A stretch of 64,000 bases of DNA from Pachysolen tannophilus NRRL Y-2460 (GCA_001661245.1 KV454012.1:344941-408940), one strand, 5' to 3'; counted from the stretch's first letter, positions 32,170 to 44,036 are shown. Program-made: numbers and translations. The notes: generated from the letters alone by a model not told the origin.

Positions 32170-33441
32170 ATGTTACGTTGTTCTTCTTTTTCTCCGGTTG
32201 CGAGAAAAGTATTTCAATCTTCGTTAGTAAGAAATAATAGAATTAATGTTAAAGTTAATAATACTTTATCGGCGGTTAGAAGATTAGCAACTACATCTGA
32301 TGAAGCTGCTGAAAATATTGCTAATGACCAGACAGTTCAACTTGAGATTCCTGCAACTTCTTATGAAGGTTATATGTTGGAAGATCTTCCTGATTTAACT
32401 TTTGAAACTGAAAAATCAACCTTGTTACAAATGTATAAAGATATGGTTATTATTAGAAGAATGGAAATGAGTGCTGATGCTTTATATAAAGCTAAAAAGA
32501 TTAGAGGCTTCTGTCATTTGTCGGTAGGTCAAGAAGCTATTGCTGTTGGTGTTGAAAATGCAATTACGAAAAAAGATAGTGTTATTACATCTTATAGATG
32601 TCATGGTTTCACTTATATTAGAGGTTCTCCAGTTAAAGATGTCTTGGGAGAATTGATGGGTAAAAGATGTGGTGTTTCTTATGGTAAAGGTGGGTCCATG
32701 CATATGTATACAACGGGATTCTATGGAGGAAATGGAATTGTTGGAGCCCAAGTCCCATTAGGTACGGGTTTAGCTTTTGCACATCAATATAATAATGAAG
32801 CAAATTGTACATTTAACTTATACGGTGATGGTGCTGCTAATCAAGGTCAAGTTTTTGAATCTTTTAACATGGCTAAATTATGGGATTTACCTTGTATATT
32901 TTGTTGTGAAAATAATAAGTATGGTATGGGTACTTCAGCTTCTAGATCATCAGCAATGATTGAATATTATAAAAGAGGTCAATATATTCCAGGTTTAAAA
33001 GTAAACGGTATGGATGTATTGGCAGTTTTCCAAGCTTCAAAATTCGCAAAAGATTGGGTTATTTCAGGTAATGGACCTCTTGTATTGGAATTTGAAACTT
33101 ATAGATATGGTGGTCATTCAATGTCTGATCCAGGTACTACTTACCGTACAAGAGAAGAAATTCAAAACATGAGATCAAGAAATGACCCAATTGCAGGATT
33201 AAAACACCATTTGATCGAATTGAATATTGCAACAGAAGATGAAGTTAAAGCTTATGATAAAGCTGCTAGAAAATATGTTGATGAACAAGTCGAGTTGGCA
33301 GATGCTGCCCCACCTCCAGAAGCCAAGATGGATATTTTATTCGAAGACGTATACGTCCCAGGATCAGAAATCCCTGTATTAAGAGGCAGAATCTCAGATG
33401 ATTCTTGGTCATTTGCTAAAGGTGGATTTGCAAACCGTTAA
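32170..33441 (+). CDS. PDA1: pyruvate dehydrogenase E1 alpha subunit
   Basis: Thiamine-diphosphate-dependent subunit of the mitochondrial pyruvate dehydrogenase complex; it converts pyruvate to an acetyl group for E2. 423 aa (yeast 420). The N-terminus (MLRCSSFSPVARKVFQ) is a basic, Ser/Arg-rich mitochondrial presequence. Core motifs are IRGFCHLSVGQEAIAVG, SYRCHGFTYIRG, YGKGGSMHMY, GGNGIVGAQVPLGTGLAFA, the TPP-binding GDGAANQGQVFE with ENNKYGMGTS, and the phosphorylation loop RYGGHSMSDPGTTYRTREE that kinases use to switch the enzyme off. ATG at 32170 is the first in frame. Confidence 0.98.
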   Translation: MLRCSSFSPVARKVFQSSLVRNNRINVKVNNTLSAVRRLATTSDEAAENIANDQTVQLEIPATSYEGYMLEDLPDLTFETEKSTLLQMYKDMVIIRRMEMSADALYKAKKIRGFCHLSVGQEAIAVGVENAITKKDSVITSYRCHGFTYIRGSPVKDVLGELMGKRCGVSYGKGGSMHMYTTGFYGGNGIVGAQVPLGTGLAFAHQYNNEANCTFNLYGDGAANQGQVFESFNMAKLWDLPCIFCCENNKYGMGTSASRSSAMIEYYKRGQYIPGLKVNGMDVLAVFQASKFAKDWVISGNGPLVLEFETYRYGGHSMSDPGTTYRTREEIQNMRSRNDPIAGLKHHLIELNIATEDEVKAYDKAARKYVDEQVELADAAPPPEAKMDILFEDVYVPGSEIPVLRGRISDDSWSFAKGGFANR

Positions 33442-33948
33442 AAGTTGACAAAATATTGATCAAATTATAAATAGTTTTCTTTTTTGTCGTTGCCTCTTTT
33501 AAATTCCAAAAAAAAAAAAAAACATTTTTTTATTTTTATTTTCTTTTTTTCTTGTTCTGTTCTTCAATAATACGCTTTCTTTAGAACTCTTCATTTTTAT
33601 CTCTTAAATTCAACCACTTTGATTCAATCATCATTATTATATATCAAAAGTAATAAAGTGATAATGGTAAAAGTAATAAACTAATTAAATGGGTCGCGCG
33701 CACGACTTTTTCATCTTTTTTTTCAAGTTTTTTTTTTTTTTGTAATTTTTTTTATTTTTCATTTTTAAACAATATTAAAAAGAACAAGAGATTTATAAAT
33801 TATTTTAAATAAAAAGAAAACTATTCCTTTCACTGGCATTGAGCGTCAAAAAAAGAAGTCATTATTATCGAGACTTTAGCGCTTAGTAACTAGTTTGTGT
33901 TTTTTGGTTTTTTTTTTTCTTTTTTTTCTTTTTATTGATCAATTCAAG
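33442..33948. other. PDA1 3' / BRR2 5' intergenic
   Basis: AT-rich with poly-A and poly-T tracts; a GC-rich TCGCGCGCACGA lies near 33693. No gene seen. Confidence 0.5.
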
Positions 33949-36900
33949 ATGTCAGATAAGAAAATTCAACAGTATAAGTACGATGAGATGTCGAATAAGG
34001 TCTTAAGGGCCGATAAAAGACTTATGGATGACCCTAAAGCAAGAGCAGAAAGAGATATTAATTCAGTTCCGGAGTCTTTGGTGGGGAAAATAAGCGTGAA
34101 AGATATGGGTTCTAGAGCACATGCTTCAAAACCAGAAATCTCTGAAGAAGAGAAAAAAAAATTTGCCACAAGAAATAAATCAAGAATAAATAATAAAAAT
34201 GATTCAAATTCCAAGAAAGTAAAGTCTCAGAGATATAATGGTAATGCGAATTTATTTGATATAGAAAGTTTGAATTACGTACCGAAAACTGCAGAAAATC
34301 AACTGATTTATGATGAATTACTTTCATGGTCTTCAAATCAGTTGGATAACGATGCTTCTCAAGATGTCATAAGATCTTTAACAGATTTAATCTTGGAAGT
34401 GTTATATGATGAAAATTTAACTGATATTAACAAGAAACTGAAGTGTGAGGAATTGTTGGAACATCCTTTAAATGGAAATGATTTTCAAGAAGCTTTAAGC
34501 TTATCAAAACAAATCACTGATTATAGATTCAACGAAGATTCAGCAGTAAATGGAAATGAAGAACAAGGAATAGCTGTTGTCTTTGATGAGGACGATGACA
34601 ATGAGGATGAGATGATAGACGAAGGAGAAGATGACGATGAAGGAGAAGAAGAAGAAGAAGATGATGATGATCACGACGATGACAATGACAATGATGAGCA
34701 TAAACAATTATTAGAACCTGAAGAAGAAGTTGTTGAGGTAACTAATCATGATAATTTTGAAAAAAATTCAGTGGAACAAGAGACAAAACTTGTGAAAATA
34801 GAAAATTCTTCAAAGAATTCTACTAATAATCAGCATGACTTAAAATCTTTACTAGGTATACAATCAATAGATAAATTTTGGTTAACAAGAGAGTTATCTT
34901 CGATTTTTAAAAATTATGATTCATACAAGAATGCAGAATTAGCAAAGAAAATATTCATATTGTTGGATGACACAGTATCGGGGAAAATAGATACAAGAAT
35001 ACTAGAAAATGAATTGATGGAATTATTAGAATTTGAACACTTTGACTTTATTGAAAATTTAATGAAAAATTATAATGTCATATATTACGGTATAAGATTG
35101 AGCTCTTTAGACAAAGAAGAAGATAAAGTTCTTGTATTTCAAGAAATTGAGAAAAAAGGCTTAAACCACTTGGTTGAAGAATACACAGGTAAACTTACTG
35201 AAATAAGAGGAAAGCGGAATGAACCTGAAACTCTGGAAGTCATATCGGAGGACCATGTGGTGAAAAAGAGAAAATTGGAGCAACAAATAGTGAATAAGAG
35301 ACAACCTAGGCTAGTTGACTTAGATGCTTTGGTTTTCGATGAGGGCTCTCATTTAAGAACTTCATCCACTTTGAAATTACCTAAAGGTGCATATAAACTT
35401 CCCAAAAAATATGAGGAAATTCATATACCTGCCCCTGAACCCCCAGCGTTTGCAGAAGATGAAAGATTAATACCAATAAAAGAATTAGATGAATGGATTC
35501 AACCAGTTTTCCCAGAAGCTGAAACTGCTACTTTAAATAGAATACAATCAAAAGTATATCCAACTGCCTTCAGAACTGACGAAAATATCTTATTATGTGC
35601 ACCAACTGGTGGTGGTAAAACTAATGTTGCAATGTTAGCAATTTTGAGAACTTTATCTAATTACCGCGATAAAGATACAGGGAAAATTGACTTAAATGGA
35701 TTCAAAATTGTTTATATTGCACCATTAAAGGCCTTGGTTCAAGAACAAGTTAGAGAATTTCAAAGAAGATTATCTCAGTTTGGCATAGTTGTTAATGAAC
35801 TTTCTGGAGACTCAAATTTAACCAAACAGCAAATATCAACAACACAAATTTTAGTCACTACTCCTGAAAAATGGGATGTCATCACTAGAAAAATGTCCGA
35901 TGGTTCGTATGTTAATTTAGTAAGATTGATTATAATTGATGAAATTCATTTATTGCATGATGAAAGAGGACCTGTTTTAGAAAGTATTGTTGCTAGAACT
36001 ATTAGAAATACTGATTCGGATAGCAATGAAGAGCCTGTAAGATTGATAGGTTTATCGGCCACTTTACCAAATTATCAGGATGTAGCAATGTTTTTAAGAG
36101 TAGACCAAAATAAAGGATTATTTTATTTTGATGCAACTTATAGACCATGTCCTTTATCTCAGCAGTTTGTTGGTATTAATGAAAAAAGAGCCTTGAAAAG
36201 ATATCAAGCAAATAATGAAGTTTGTTACGAAAAAATTTTGGAAAGTGTATCAGAAGGAAATCAAGTTATTGTATTCGTTCATTCAAGGAAAGATACTTTC
36301 AAAACGGCTAAATGGATTAGAGATAAGTTGTTAGAAAACAATCAGTTAAACAAATTGTTGAAATCCGACTCTGGTTCAATCGAAATCTTAAAACAGGAAT
36401 CTGAAAACTGTAAAGATTCGGGGTTAAAAGATTTATTACCTACAGGATTTGCTTTGCATCATGCTGGGTTAAATAGATCAGATAGGTCTTTATCAGAAGA
36501 TTTATTTGCTGCCGGATATATTCAAGTTTTAGTTTCAACCTCCACCTTAGCATGGGGTGTTAACTTACCTGCTCACACAGTTATAATTAAAGGCACCAAT
36601 GTTTATTCTCCCGAAAAGGGTACCTGGGTGGAATTATCTGCACAGGATATTTTGCAAATGCTTGGTAGAGCAGGTAGACCAAGGTATGATAAGAGTGGTG
36701 AGGGTATAATCATCACATCTCAAGATGAGATTCAGTATTATTTAGCTATTTTAAACCAGCAGTTGCCTATTGAATCTCAAATGATGGGCAAGCTAGTTAA
36801 TAGTTTGAATGCTGAAGTTGTTTTAGGCAATGTAAAATCGCGAGATGATTGTGTTGACTGGTTAGGCTATACTTACTTGTTTGTAAGAATGCTTCATTCA

Positions 36901-39900
36901 CCAGTCCTTTATCATGTTGGTCCAGAGTATAAGGATGATAAGTTATTGACCGAGAAAAGAGAAGATTTGGTTCATTCGGCTTTAACGATATTAGATAAAA
37001 ATAAATTGATTATCTATGATGCTAATACAGGATCTATCACATCAACGGAATTGGGTAAAATTGCATCCTATTATTATATTAGCTATGAGTCGATGAACTT
37101 ATATAATCAGCAATTGAAATTTTTTTCATCGCCAATTGATATTTTGAGAATCTTTGCGCAGTCAGGAGAGTTCAAGTATATTCCAGTCAGACAAGAGGAA
37201 AAAATGGAAGTCAGCAAATTGTTAGAAAAAGCACCTATTCCCATAAAAGAAGCTGCTGCGGATCCATTGGCTAAAATTAATGTTTTATTGCAATCATATA
37301 TTTCAAGATTGAAGTTGGACGGTTTTGCTTTAGTGGCCGATATGGTATATATTGTTCAATCTGCCGGTAGATTACTAAGAGCTATCTATGAAATAGCTTT
37401 GAAGAAAAAATGGTCAGCTCTAACAAGAACGTTATTAAATTTATCCAAAATGGTTGATAAAAGAATGTGGTTATCTAACTCCCCGTTTCGACAGTTTCCA
37501 AATGTGCCGTATGAAATCATTAGAAAGACCGAAAATTCGCAAATGCCATGGTCTCATTATTTTAATTTGTCAGACCCAGCAGAAATGTCACAAGCTATTA
37601 GATCTGAGAAGTATGGTAGAACAGCTTTTGAGCTTTTGAAAAGCTTTCCAAGATTGACAATGGCAGCTACTGCACAGCCAATTACCCCTTCATTATTAAG
37701 AGTTGAGTTGGAAGTTTTACCTGAATGGGACTGGAATGTTGAAATCCATGGATATGCAGAAAGCTTTTTACTATTAGTTGAAGACTGTAATGGTGAAAAC
37801 ATATTATTCAATGACACTTTTTTGGTTCGTAAAAATTACATCAATCAGGAGCATGTTTTAGAATTTACTGTTCCTATTTTAGAACCTCTTCAACCAAATT
37901 ACTTCATATCTTTGATAAGTGAAAGGTGGTTACATTGTGAAGCTAAAATACCTTTGAGATTTGGACGTTTGAAAGTACCAAAAAAATTTCCAGCACCAAC
38001 TCAATTGTTAAATTTACAATTAACTCCAGTTACCGATTTGAAGATTAAAGAGTTTGAAAATGTTTTTGGTTTTGAATATTTCAATAAATTTCAAACTCAG
38101 GCTTTTCAATCTTTATATAATTCGAACGAAAATGTATTAATTGGAATGTCAAAAGGTTCAGGAAAAACTGTATGTGCTGAGCTATCTTTGTTGAATCATT
38201 GGAAACAAAGTAAAGGGAGAGCCGTATATATATCTCCATCACAGGAAAAAATAGGATATACTTACAAGGATTGGAAAAAAAGATTTTCAGGAATAGCAGG
38301 TGGTAAACTTGTCGATAAACTAACTGGCGAATTAACTCAAGATTTGAAAATCTTAGAAAATTCGCATTTAATTTTATCAACCCCTCAACAATTTGACACA
38401 ATTTCACGTCGTTGGAAATATCGTAAAAATATTCAGCAAATTGGGCTATTTATTATAGATGACTGTCATACGATAGGAAATGGATATGCAGGTACTGTGT
38501 ATGAGGTTATCATTTCGAGAATGAGATTTATTCATGCCAGACTTGAAAATGACTTGCGTATTGTTGGTTTAACCACCTCTTTAGCAAATGGTAAAGATTT
38601 TGCGGAATGGATTGGAGTTTCAAAAAATAATTTATTCAACTTCAGTTCTAAAGAGAGAATAAATCCTTTAGAAATTCGTTTACAATCATTTGATATTCAT
38701 CACAATCCATCTTTAATTCTATCGATGATACGGCCAATATTCCAGGCTGTTGCGCCATATTCTGAAGGTGAAAGTAATGTCACAATTTTTGTTCCATCGA
38801 GAAAGCATTGTGTTGAAATCAGTGCCGAATTTGTCAAGTCGGCTAACTCTCATGACATTGACTTTTTGAAGACCGATCTTGAATCTATCGAGCCTTTTTT
38901 GGTCAAGATAAGTGACGCTGCGTTAAAAGAATCATTGACCAATGGTATTGGATACTACTATAAAGATATGCTTCCTGGTGATAAATCAACCGTTGAGAAA
39001 TTATTCAATGCTGGAGTTTTAAGCATCTTGTTTGCAACTCGTGAAACATGTTTTACTTGTCCTGTTGCTAATTTTGTTGTGGTCTTGAGTACTCAGTATT
39101 ATGAAGGAAAGGAACATCGGTACATTGATTATCCCATCAATGAGTTGTTAGAGATGATTGGAACATCTGTTGCTGATGAAGGAGGTTCAGCAAAATGTCT
39201 GATTCTAACAAATTCTTCCAAGCGTGATTATTACAAAAAATTTTTGAATGAACCTTTACCAGTGGAAAGCCACTTGAATATTTTTTTGCATGATGCATTA
39301 ATTAACGAAATTACTACGAAAACAGTGAACTCGAGACAGGACTGTATCGACTGGTTAACGTTTTCATATTTCTATAGAAGATTACAGTTCAATCCTAGTT
39401 TCTATGGTGTTGAAAACACTTCTCATTTGGGAATTTCCGAATATTTGTCAGAACTAATTGAGAATACTTTGAAAGACTTAGTTGATGCTAAGCTTGTTGA
39501 AGTCGAAGATGATGAAGAGGAGGAAGAGGAAGAGGAAGAAGAGAACAAGGATGATGAGGAATCAGAAGCAAAGGTAGAAATTGTAGCTCTTAATGGTGCT
39601 ATGATTGCCGCTTACTACAATATTTCGTTTATTAGTATGCAAACATTTACTTTATCATTAACTAACAAGACAAAATTGAAAGGATTGTTAGAAATTATCA
39701 CATCTGCCTCTGAATTAGAAGCAATACCTGTAAGAAAACATGAGGATGAAATTTTATCTAAAATTTATAATAGACTTCCAATCAAATCATCAAATCCTAA
39801 TTACGAGTCTCCATTTTTCAAGTCATTTATCTTGTTGCAAGCTCATTTTTCTAGAATACATTTGCCTCATGATTTAGTTTCCGATCAAAAATTTATTTTG

Positions 39901-40584
39901 GAGAAAATTTTGAATTTATTATACGCTTGCATTGATATTTTATCTTCAGAAGGTTACTTGAATGCTATCACCGCCATGGATATCTCCCAAATGATAGTTC
40001 AAGCTGTTTGGGATTCCGATCCTCCATTGAAGCAAATTCCGTTTTTCAGTGCTGACATTCTCGAAAGATGTGCCAGCGCAAAAGTTGAAAGTGTTTACGA
40101 CATCATGACTTTGGAAGATGACGAGAGAAACAATATTCTTAAATTATCTGACAGAGAATTATCCAAAGTTGCGGAGTTTGTGAACAACTACCCAAATGTG
40201 GATTTATCCTACCAATTGGATACTTCAGAACCAATGATAGCGAACGAGGATAGAGAGATTATTGTAACTTTGGAAAGAGACGAAGAAGTAGATGATCTAA
40301 CAGTTGTTGCACCACATTATCCATTCAAAAAGTTGGAAAACTGGTGGGTTGTTGTAGGAGATCCGAAGATGAGACAACTTTATGCTATCAAGAGAACTAC
40401 CATCCCAGGACAGTCAAAGCAGATAAAGTTAGATTTTTCTATTCCAACTGCAGGTCACCATAAATTATCAATTTGGTGCATGTGTGATTCATATGTTGAT
40501 GCGGATAAAGAACTTTCATTTGAAATTGATGTCGAGGAATCTGAAGACGCAGAGAATAAAAGCGATGCTAATTCAGAAGATTAA
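33949..40584 (+). CDS. BRR2: spliceosomal RNA helicase Brr2 (U5 snRNP)
   Basis: Ski2-like double helicase that unwinds U4/U6 to activate the spliceosome. ATG at 33949 (MSDKKIQQYKYDEMSNKVL) precedes the conserved YDEMSNKVLRADKRLM; a longer open frame upstream is poly-T-encoded Phe. 2211 aa (yeast 2163). The N-terminal region is acidic. Cassette 1 has Walker A CAPTGGGKT, LIIIDEIHLLHDERGP and QMLGRAGRPRYD, followed by a Sec63 domain. Cassette 2 has a degenerate but recognisable GMSKGSGKT and IIDDCHTIG in place of DExH, as expected for the inactive C-terminal cassette, then a second Sec63 domain (YYNISFISMQTF, WWVVVGDPKMRQL) and an acidic tail. Only four in-frame CTG codons were seen, three of them in the N-terminal region. 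RAD3 follows 227 bp downstream on the same strand. Confidence 0.98.
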   Translation: MSDKKIQQYKYDEMSNKVLRADKRLMDDPKARAERDINSVPESLVGKISVKDMGSRAHASKPEISEEEKKKFATRNKSRINNKNDSNSKKVKSQRYNGNANLFDIESLNYVPKTAENQLIYDELLSWSSNQLDNDASQDVIRSLTDLILEVLYDENLTDINKKLKCEELLEHPLNGNDFQEALSLSKQITDYRFNEDSAVNGNEEQGIAVVFDEDDDNEDEMIDEGEDDDEGEEEEEDDDDHDDDNDNDEHKQLLEPEEEVVEVTNHDNFEKNSVEQETKLVKIENSSKNSTNNQHDLKSLLGIQSIDKFWLTRELSSIFKNYDSYKNAELAKKIFILLDDTVSGKIDTRILENELMELLEFEHFDFIENLMKNYNVIYYGIRLSSLDKEEDKVLVFQEIEKKGLNHLVEEYTGKLTEIRGKRNEPETLEVISEDHVVKKRKLEQQIVNKRQPRLVDLDALVFDEGSHLRTSSTLKLPKGAYKLPKKYEEIHIPAPEPPAFAEDERLIPIKELDEWIQPVFPEAETATLNRIQSKVYPTAFRTDENILLCAPTGGGKTNVAMLAILRTLSNYRDKDTGKIDLNGFKIVYIAPLKALVQEQVREFQRRLSQFGIVVNELSGDSNLTKQQISTTQILVTTPEKWDVITRKMSDGSYVNLVRLIIIDEIHLLHDERGPVLESIVARTIRNTDSDSNEEPVRLIGLSATLPNYQDVAMFLRVDQNKGLFYFDATYRPCPLSQQFVGINEKRALKRYQANNEVCYEKILESVSEGNQVIVFVHSRKDTFKTAKWIRDKLLENNQLNKLLKSDSGSIEILKQESENCKDSGLKDLLPTGFALHHAGLNRSDRSLSEDLFAAGYIQVLVSTSTLAWGVNLPAHTVIIKGTNVYSPEKGTWVELSAQDILQMLGRAGRPRYDKSGEGIIITSQDEIQYYLAILNQQLPIESQMMGKLVNSLNAEVVLGNVKSRDDCVDWLGYTYLFVRMLHSPVLYHVGPEYKDDKLLTEKREDLVHSALTILDKNKLIIYDANTGSITSTELGKIASYYYISYESMNLYNQQLKFFSSPIDILRIFAQSGEFKYIPVRQEEKMEVSKLLEKAPIPIKEAAADPLAKINVLLQSYISRLKLDGFALVADMVYIVQSAGRLLRAIYEIALKKKWSALTRTLLNLSKMVDKRMWLSNSPFRQFPNVPYEIIRKTENSQMPWSHYFNLSDPAEMSQAIRSEKYGRTAFELLKSFPRLTMAATAQPITPSLLRVELEVLPEWDWNVEIHGYAESFLLLVEDCNGENILFNDTFLVRKNYINQEHVLEFTVPILEPLQPNYFISLISERWLHCEAKIPLRFGRLKVPKKFPAPTQLLNLQLTPVTDLKIKEFENVFGFEYFNKFQTQAFQSLYNSNENVLIGMSKGSGKTVCAELSLLNHWKQSKGRAVYISPSQEKIGYTYKDWKKRFSGIAGGKLVDKLTGELTQDLKILENSHLILSTPQQFDTISRRWKYRKNIQQIGLFIIDDCHTIGNGYAGTVYEVIISRMRFIHARLENDLRIVGLTTSLANGKDFAEWIGVSKNNLFNFSSKERINPLEIRLQSFDIHHNPSLILSMIRPIFQAVAPYSEGESNVTIFVPSRKHCVEISAEFVKSANSHDIDFLKTDLESIEPFLVKISDAALKESLTNGIGYYYKDMLPGDKSTVEKLFNAGVLSILFATRETCFTCPVANFVVVLSTQYYEGKEHRYIDYPINELLEMIGTSVADEGGSAKCLILTNSSKRDYYKKFLNEPLPVESHLNIFLHDALINEITTKTVNSRQDCIDWLTFSYFYRRLQFNPSFYGVENTSHLGISEYLSELIENTLKDLVDAKLVEVEDDEEEEEEEEEENKDDEESEAKVEIVALNGAMIAAYYNISFISMQTFTLSLTNKTKLKGLLEIITSASELEAIPVRKHEDEILSKIYNRLPIKSSNPNYESPFFKSFILLQAHFSRIHLPHDLVSDQKFILEKILNLLYACIDILSSEGYLNAITAMDISQMIVQAVWDSDPPLKQIPFFSADILERCASAKVESVYDIMTLEDDERNNILKLSDRELSKVAEFVNNYPNVDLSYQLDTSEPMIANEDREIIVTLERDEEVDDLTVVAPHYPFKKLENWWVVVGDPKMRQLYAIKRTTIPGQSKQIKLDFSIPTAGHHKLSIWCMCDSYVDADKELSFEIDVEESEDAENKSDANSED

Positions 40585-40811
40585 AGTAGATAGTCATTCA
40601 TATATATATATATATATATTGTATTATAGCTTTGTAAATTTATGTTTAGTTGTTGTATATTAACTTCTGTCAACTGGTATTATATCGGGTTAGTAAATAA
40701 ATCTTCATCATATAAGAATACAAATACAAGTATTTTTGCTTACTAAATGATTTGATCAATTATCTCATCAGTCTATAAAACTCTTTTCATTACTTGATTC
40801 ATAGATATTCA

Positions 40812-43224
40812 ATGAAGTAAGTGGTTTTTGTAGATGTATAGCAACTTGTATTAGGAATTTTTTGGCTTACTGACATTATTAATTTATAGATTTTTCATAG
40901 ATGATTTACCAGTTTTATTCCCATACCCAAGAATATATCCAGAGCAATATGCTTATATGTCGGATATAAAGAAGACTTTGGATGTTGGGGGGAATTGTAT
41001 ATTAGAAATGCCTTCGGGTACTGGTAAGACTATTTCGTTGTTATGTCTTACTGTAGCATATCAGATGTTTTATCCTGAACATAGAAAAATCATATATTGT
41101 TCTCGTACTATGTCGGAGATTGAAAAAGCATTGATTGAATTGAATTCTTTAATGGAATATAGAACGAAAGAATTAGGTTATAAAGAAGACTTTAGAGGTT
41201 TAGGTTTAACCTCACGTAAAAATTTATGTTTGCATCCTGTTGTATCAAAGGAAAGAAAAGGTGTTGTTGTTGATGAAAAATGTAGAAGAATGACAAATGG
41301 ACAAAATAAAGCTAAAAGAGAAGCTGGAGAAGAAACTAATATTGATTTATGTTCATTTCATGAGAAATTATATGAAAAAGATCCTCATAATTTAATTCCT
41401 CCTGGAGTTTACTCGTTTGATTCTTTGGTGAATTATTGTCAAAAGGAAGGAACTTGTCCATATTTTACCGTTCGTCGTATGATGCCGCTTTGTAATATCA
41501 TTATTTATTCTTATCATTATTTATTGGATCCTAAAATTGCTCAAAGAGTTTCAAAAGAATTATCAAAGGATAGTATAGTAATTTTTGACGAGTCACATAA
41601 TATTGATAATGTTTGTATTGAATCTTTATCTATAGATTTAACAGATGATATCTTGAAAAAAGCTTCTAGAGGTGCTAATAGTTTAAGTAAAAAAATAGAA
41701 GAAGTGAAAAGAACAGATAGTAAGAAATTACAAGATGAATATGAAAATTTGGTTAAGGGATTAAGAGAAGCAGAAATTGCTAGGGATGAAGAATTATTTT
41801 TAGCAAATCCTGTCTTACCAGAAGATTTATTGGATGAAGCTATTCCTGGAAATATAAGAAGAGCTGAACATTTTGTTTCGTTTTTGAAAAGGTTTATTGA
41901 ATATTTGAAGATGAGAATGAAAGTTTTACATGTTATATCAGAAACTCCAACATCTTTTTTACAGCATTTAAAACAATTAACATTTATTGAAAGGAAACCT
42001 TTAAGATTTTGTTCGGAAAGATTAGCATTATTAGTTCGAACATTGGAAGTTGAAGATATTGAAGATTTTATGTCTTTAAAAGATATTGCAACATTTGCTA
42101 CATTAGTTTCTACGTATGAGACTGGATTTCAATTAATTTTGGAACCTTTTGAAACGGAGAATGCTACTGTTCCAAATCCTATTTTACATTTTGCATGTTT
42201 GGATGCTTCTATTGCGATGAAACCTGTCTTTGATAGATTTTCATCAGTTATTATTACTTCTGGTACGATATCTCCTTTGGATATGTATCCTAAGATGCTT
42301 AATTTTGAAACTGTTATTCAAGAATCTTATACAATGACATTAGCAAGAAGATCTTTTTTACCAATGATTGTTACAAAAGGTTCAGATCAAGTTTCTATTT
42401 CTTCACGTTTTGAAATCAGAAATGATCCAAGTGTTGTTAGGAATTATGGTACTTTATTGATAGAATTTGCCAAGATTACTCCTGATGGAATGGTTGTATT
42501 TTTCCCATCATATCTTTATATGGAAAGTATTATATCTGCATGGCAAAACATGGGTATATTGGATGAAGTTTGGAAATATAAATTAATTTTAGTTGAGACA
42601 CCGGATGCACAAGAAACCGCTAGAGCTTTGGAGACATATAGAACTGCATGTTCTAATGGGAGAGGGGCAGTGTTGTTATCAGTTGCTCGTGGTAAAGTCT
42701 CGGAAGGTATTGATTTTGATCATCATTATGGAAGAACTGTATTAATGATTGGTATTCCTTTCCAATATACGGAATCAAGAATTTTAAAAGCTAGATTAGA
42801 ATTTTTAAGAGATCAATATCAAATCAGAGAGAATGATTTTTTATCCTTTGATGCAATGAGACATGCTGCTCAATGTTTAGGTAGAGTTTTAAGAGGTAAA
42901 GATGATTATGGTGTGATGGTATTAGCAGATAGAAGATTTGCTAGAAAAAAAAATCAACTACCAAAATGGATAGCCCAGGCCTTATCCGATGCAGATACAA
43001 ACTTATCCACCGATATGGCCATTGCCAGTGCCAAGAAGTTCTTGAGAACTATGGCCCAACCTACCGATCCAAAAGATCAAGAAGGTATATCTGTTTGGGA
43101 TATTGAACAATTAAAAAATTATCAAAAGGGACAGAGAATGCTTGATTTCGAGGATAACGAGTTTGAAGAAGATGAGGATATGGTCTTGACAAAAGAAGAA
43201 GAAGAAGCATTAGCTAAATTATAG
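40812..43224 (+). CDS. RAD3: TFIIH XPD-type DNA helicase Rad3, one intron
   Basis: 5'-3' DNA helicase of TFIIH for nucleotide excision repair and transcription. Exon 1 is only five bases (40812-40816, ATG AA). The intron is 40817-40889: donor GTAAGT, branch TACTGAC at 40868-40874, acceptor TAG. Exon 2 then gives MKFFIDDLPVLFPYPRIYPE, matching the yeast N-terminus MKFYIDDLPVLFPYPKIYPE. The product is 779 aa (yeast 778). Motifs: LEMPSGTGKT, YCSRTMSEIEKAL, four Fe-S cysteines (NLCLHP, EKCRRM, DLCSFH, GTCPYF), SGTISPLDMYP, SVARGKVSEGIDFDH and QCLGRVLRGKDD. The helicase box reads DESH rather than the usual DEAH (about 41587-41598), a conservative but unusual change. No in-frame CTG was noticed. 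Confidence 0.98.
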
Positions 43225-44003
43225 GCACAATATATATATCATATATCTAGTTTGTTTTTTTTTTGTCAATAAAAAATGAAAATTCAAAAATATAAAAAAA
43301 AAAAAAAAAAAATAGCAGTTGTACTAACACACATCTTAGCTCTTTTATTTTTTCCCTAATAATAAGAGAAGCCAACGAGGTGTAATCCAGACCGCCTTCC
43401 CACGGGTAGTGTACTGTGCTGGATTGCTCCCCTTCAGTGGTGGCACTACTCATTGCCGGAATTAGATATCTAGATTACTCATAGAACCTAGATTCCTACC
43501 GCGAAAATCGAACTGGGCACCTACAAGTTGTAAATAAAAGAGACTAGAAAGTTACGAAAACGTCGCTAACACTTCCGCCAAAGGCCATTACAGCAAGGGA
43601 TTTTTGCTAAAAATAATTTACATACCAAAACAGATAAAACACACGTAAAAAAAAAACAACACACACACATACACATAAAAATTCCAGGGTTCAAAAGGTG
43701 CCTCTAAGTGTACTACCTCCTAGGGCTTTCCCTATAACTCCCGCCGCCTTATGCTTGCCTCGAGGCTCTCGAAACCCTTTTTTTTTTTGGTTTTTTGTTG
43801 TTTTTTTTTAATAAAAAAAAATTTTTTTCACCCCTTTTCGAATCTAGATCTGTCTCACATAAGTGACGAAAAGTAAACAAAACACGAACCTTTTCTGTAA
43901 TAGGGAAAAATCCAAATTAACACTTGTTTTAGAAATGTAGCGGTATTTGTTCAATTAAACTAATTTATATTTCTTTCGTTACATAGATGTATAACATATA
44001 TTC

Positions 44004-44036
<33 letters not shown>

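Noticed and set aside
33895-33948. Upstream extension of BRR2 with a hydrophobic leader
   Set aside because: Poly-T encoded Phe/Leu before the conserved MSDKKIQQYKYDEMSNK; no ATG start in the extension.
43480-43540. Possible minus-strand tRNA around CAGTTCGATTTTCG
   Set aside because: The T-arm stem does not pair and no acceptor stem or A box accompanies it.
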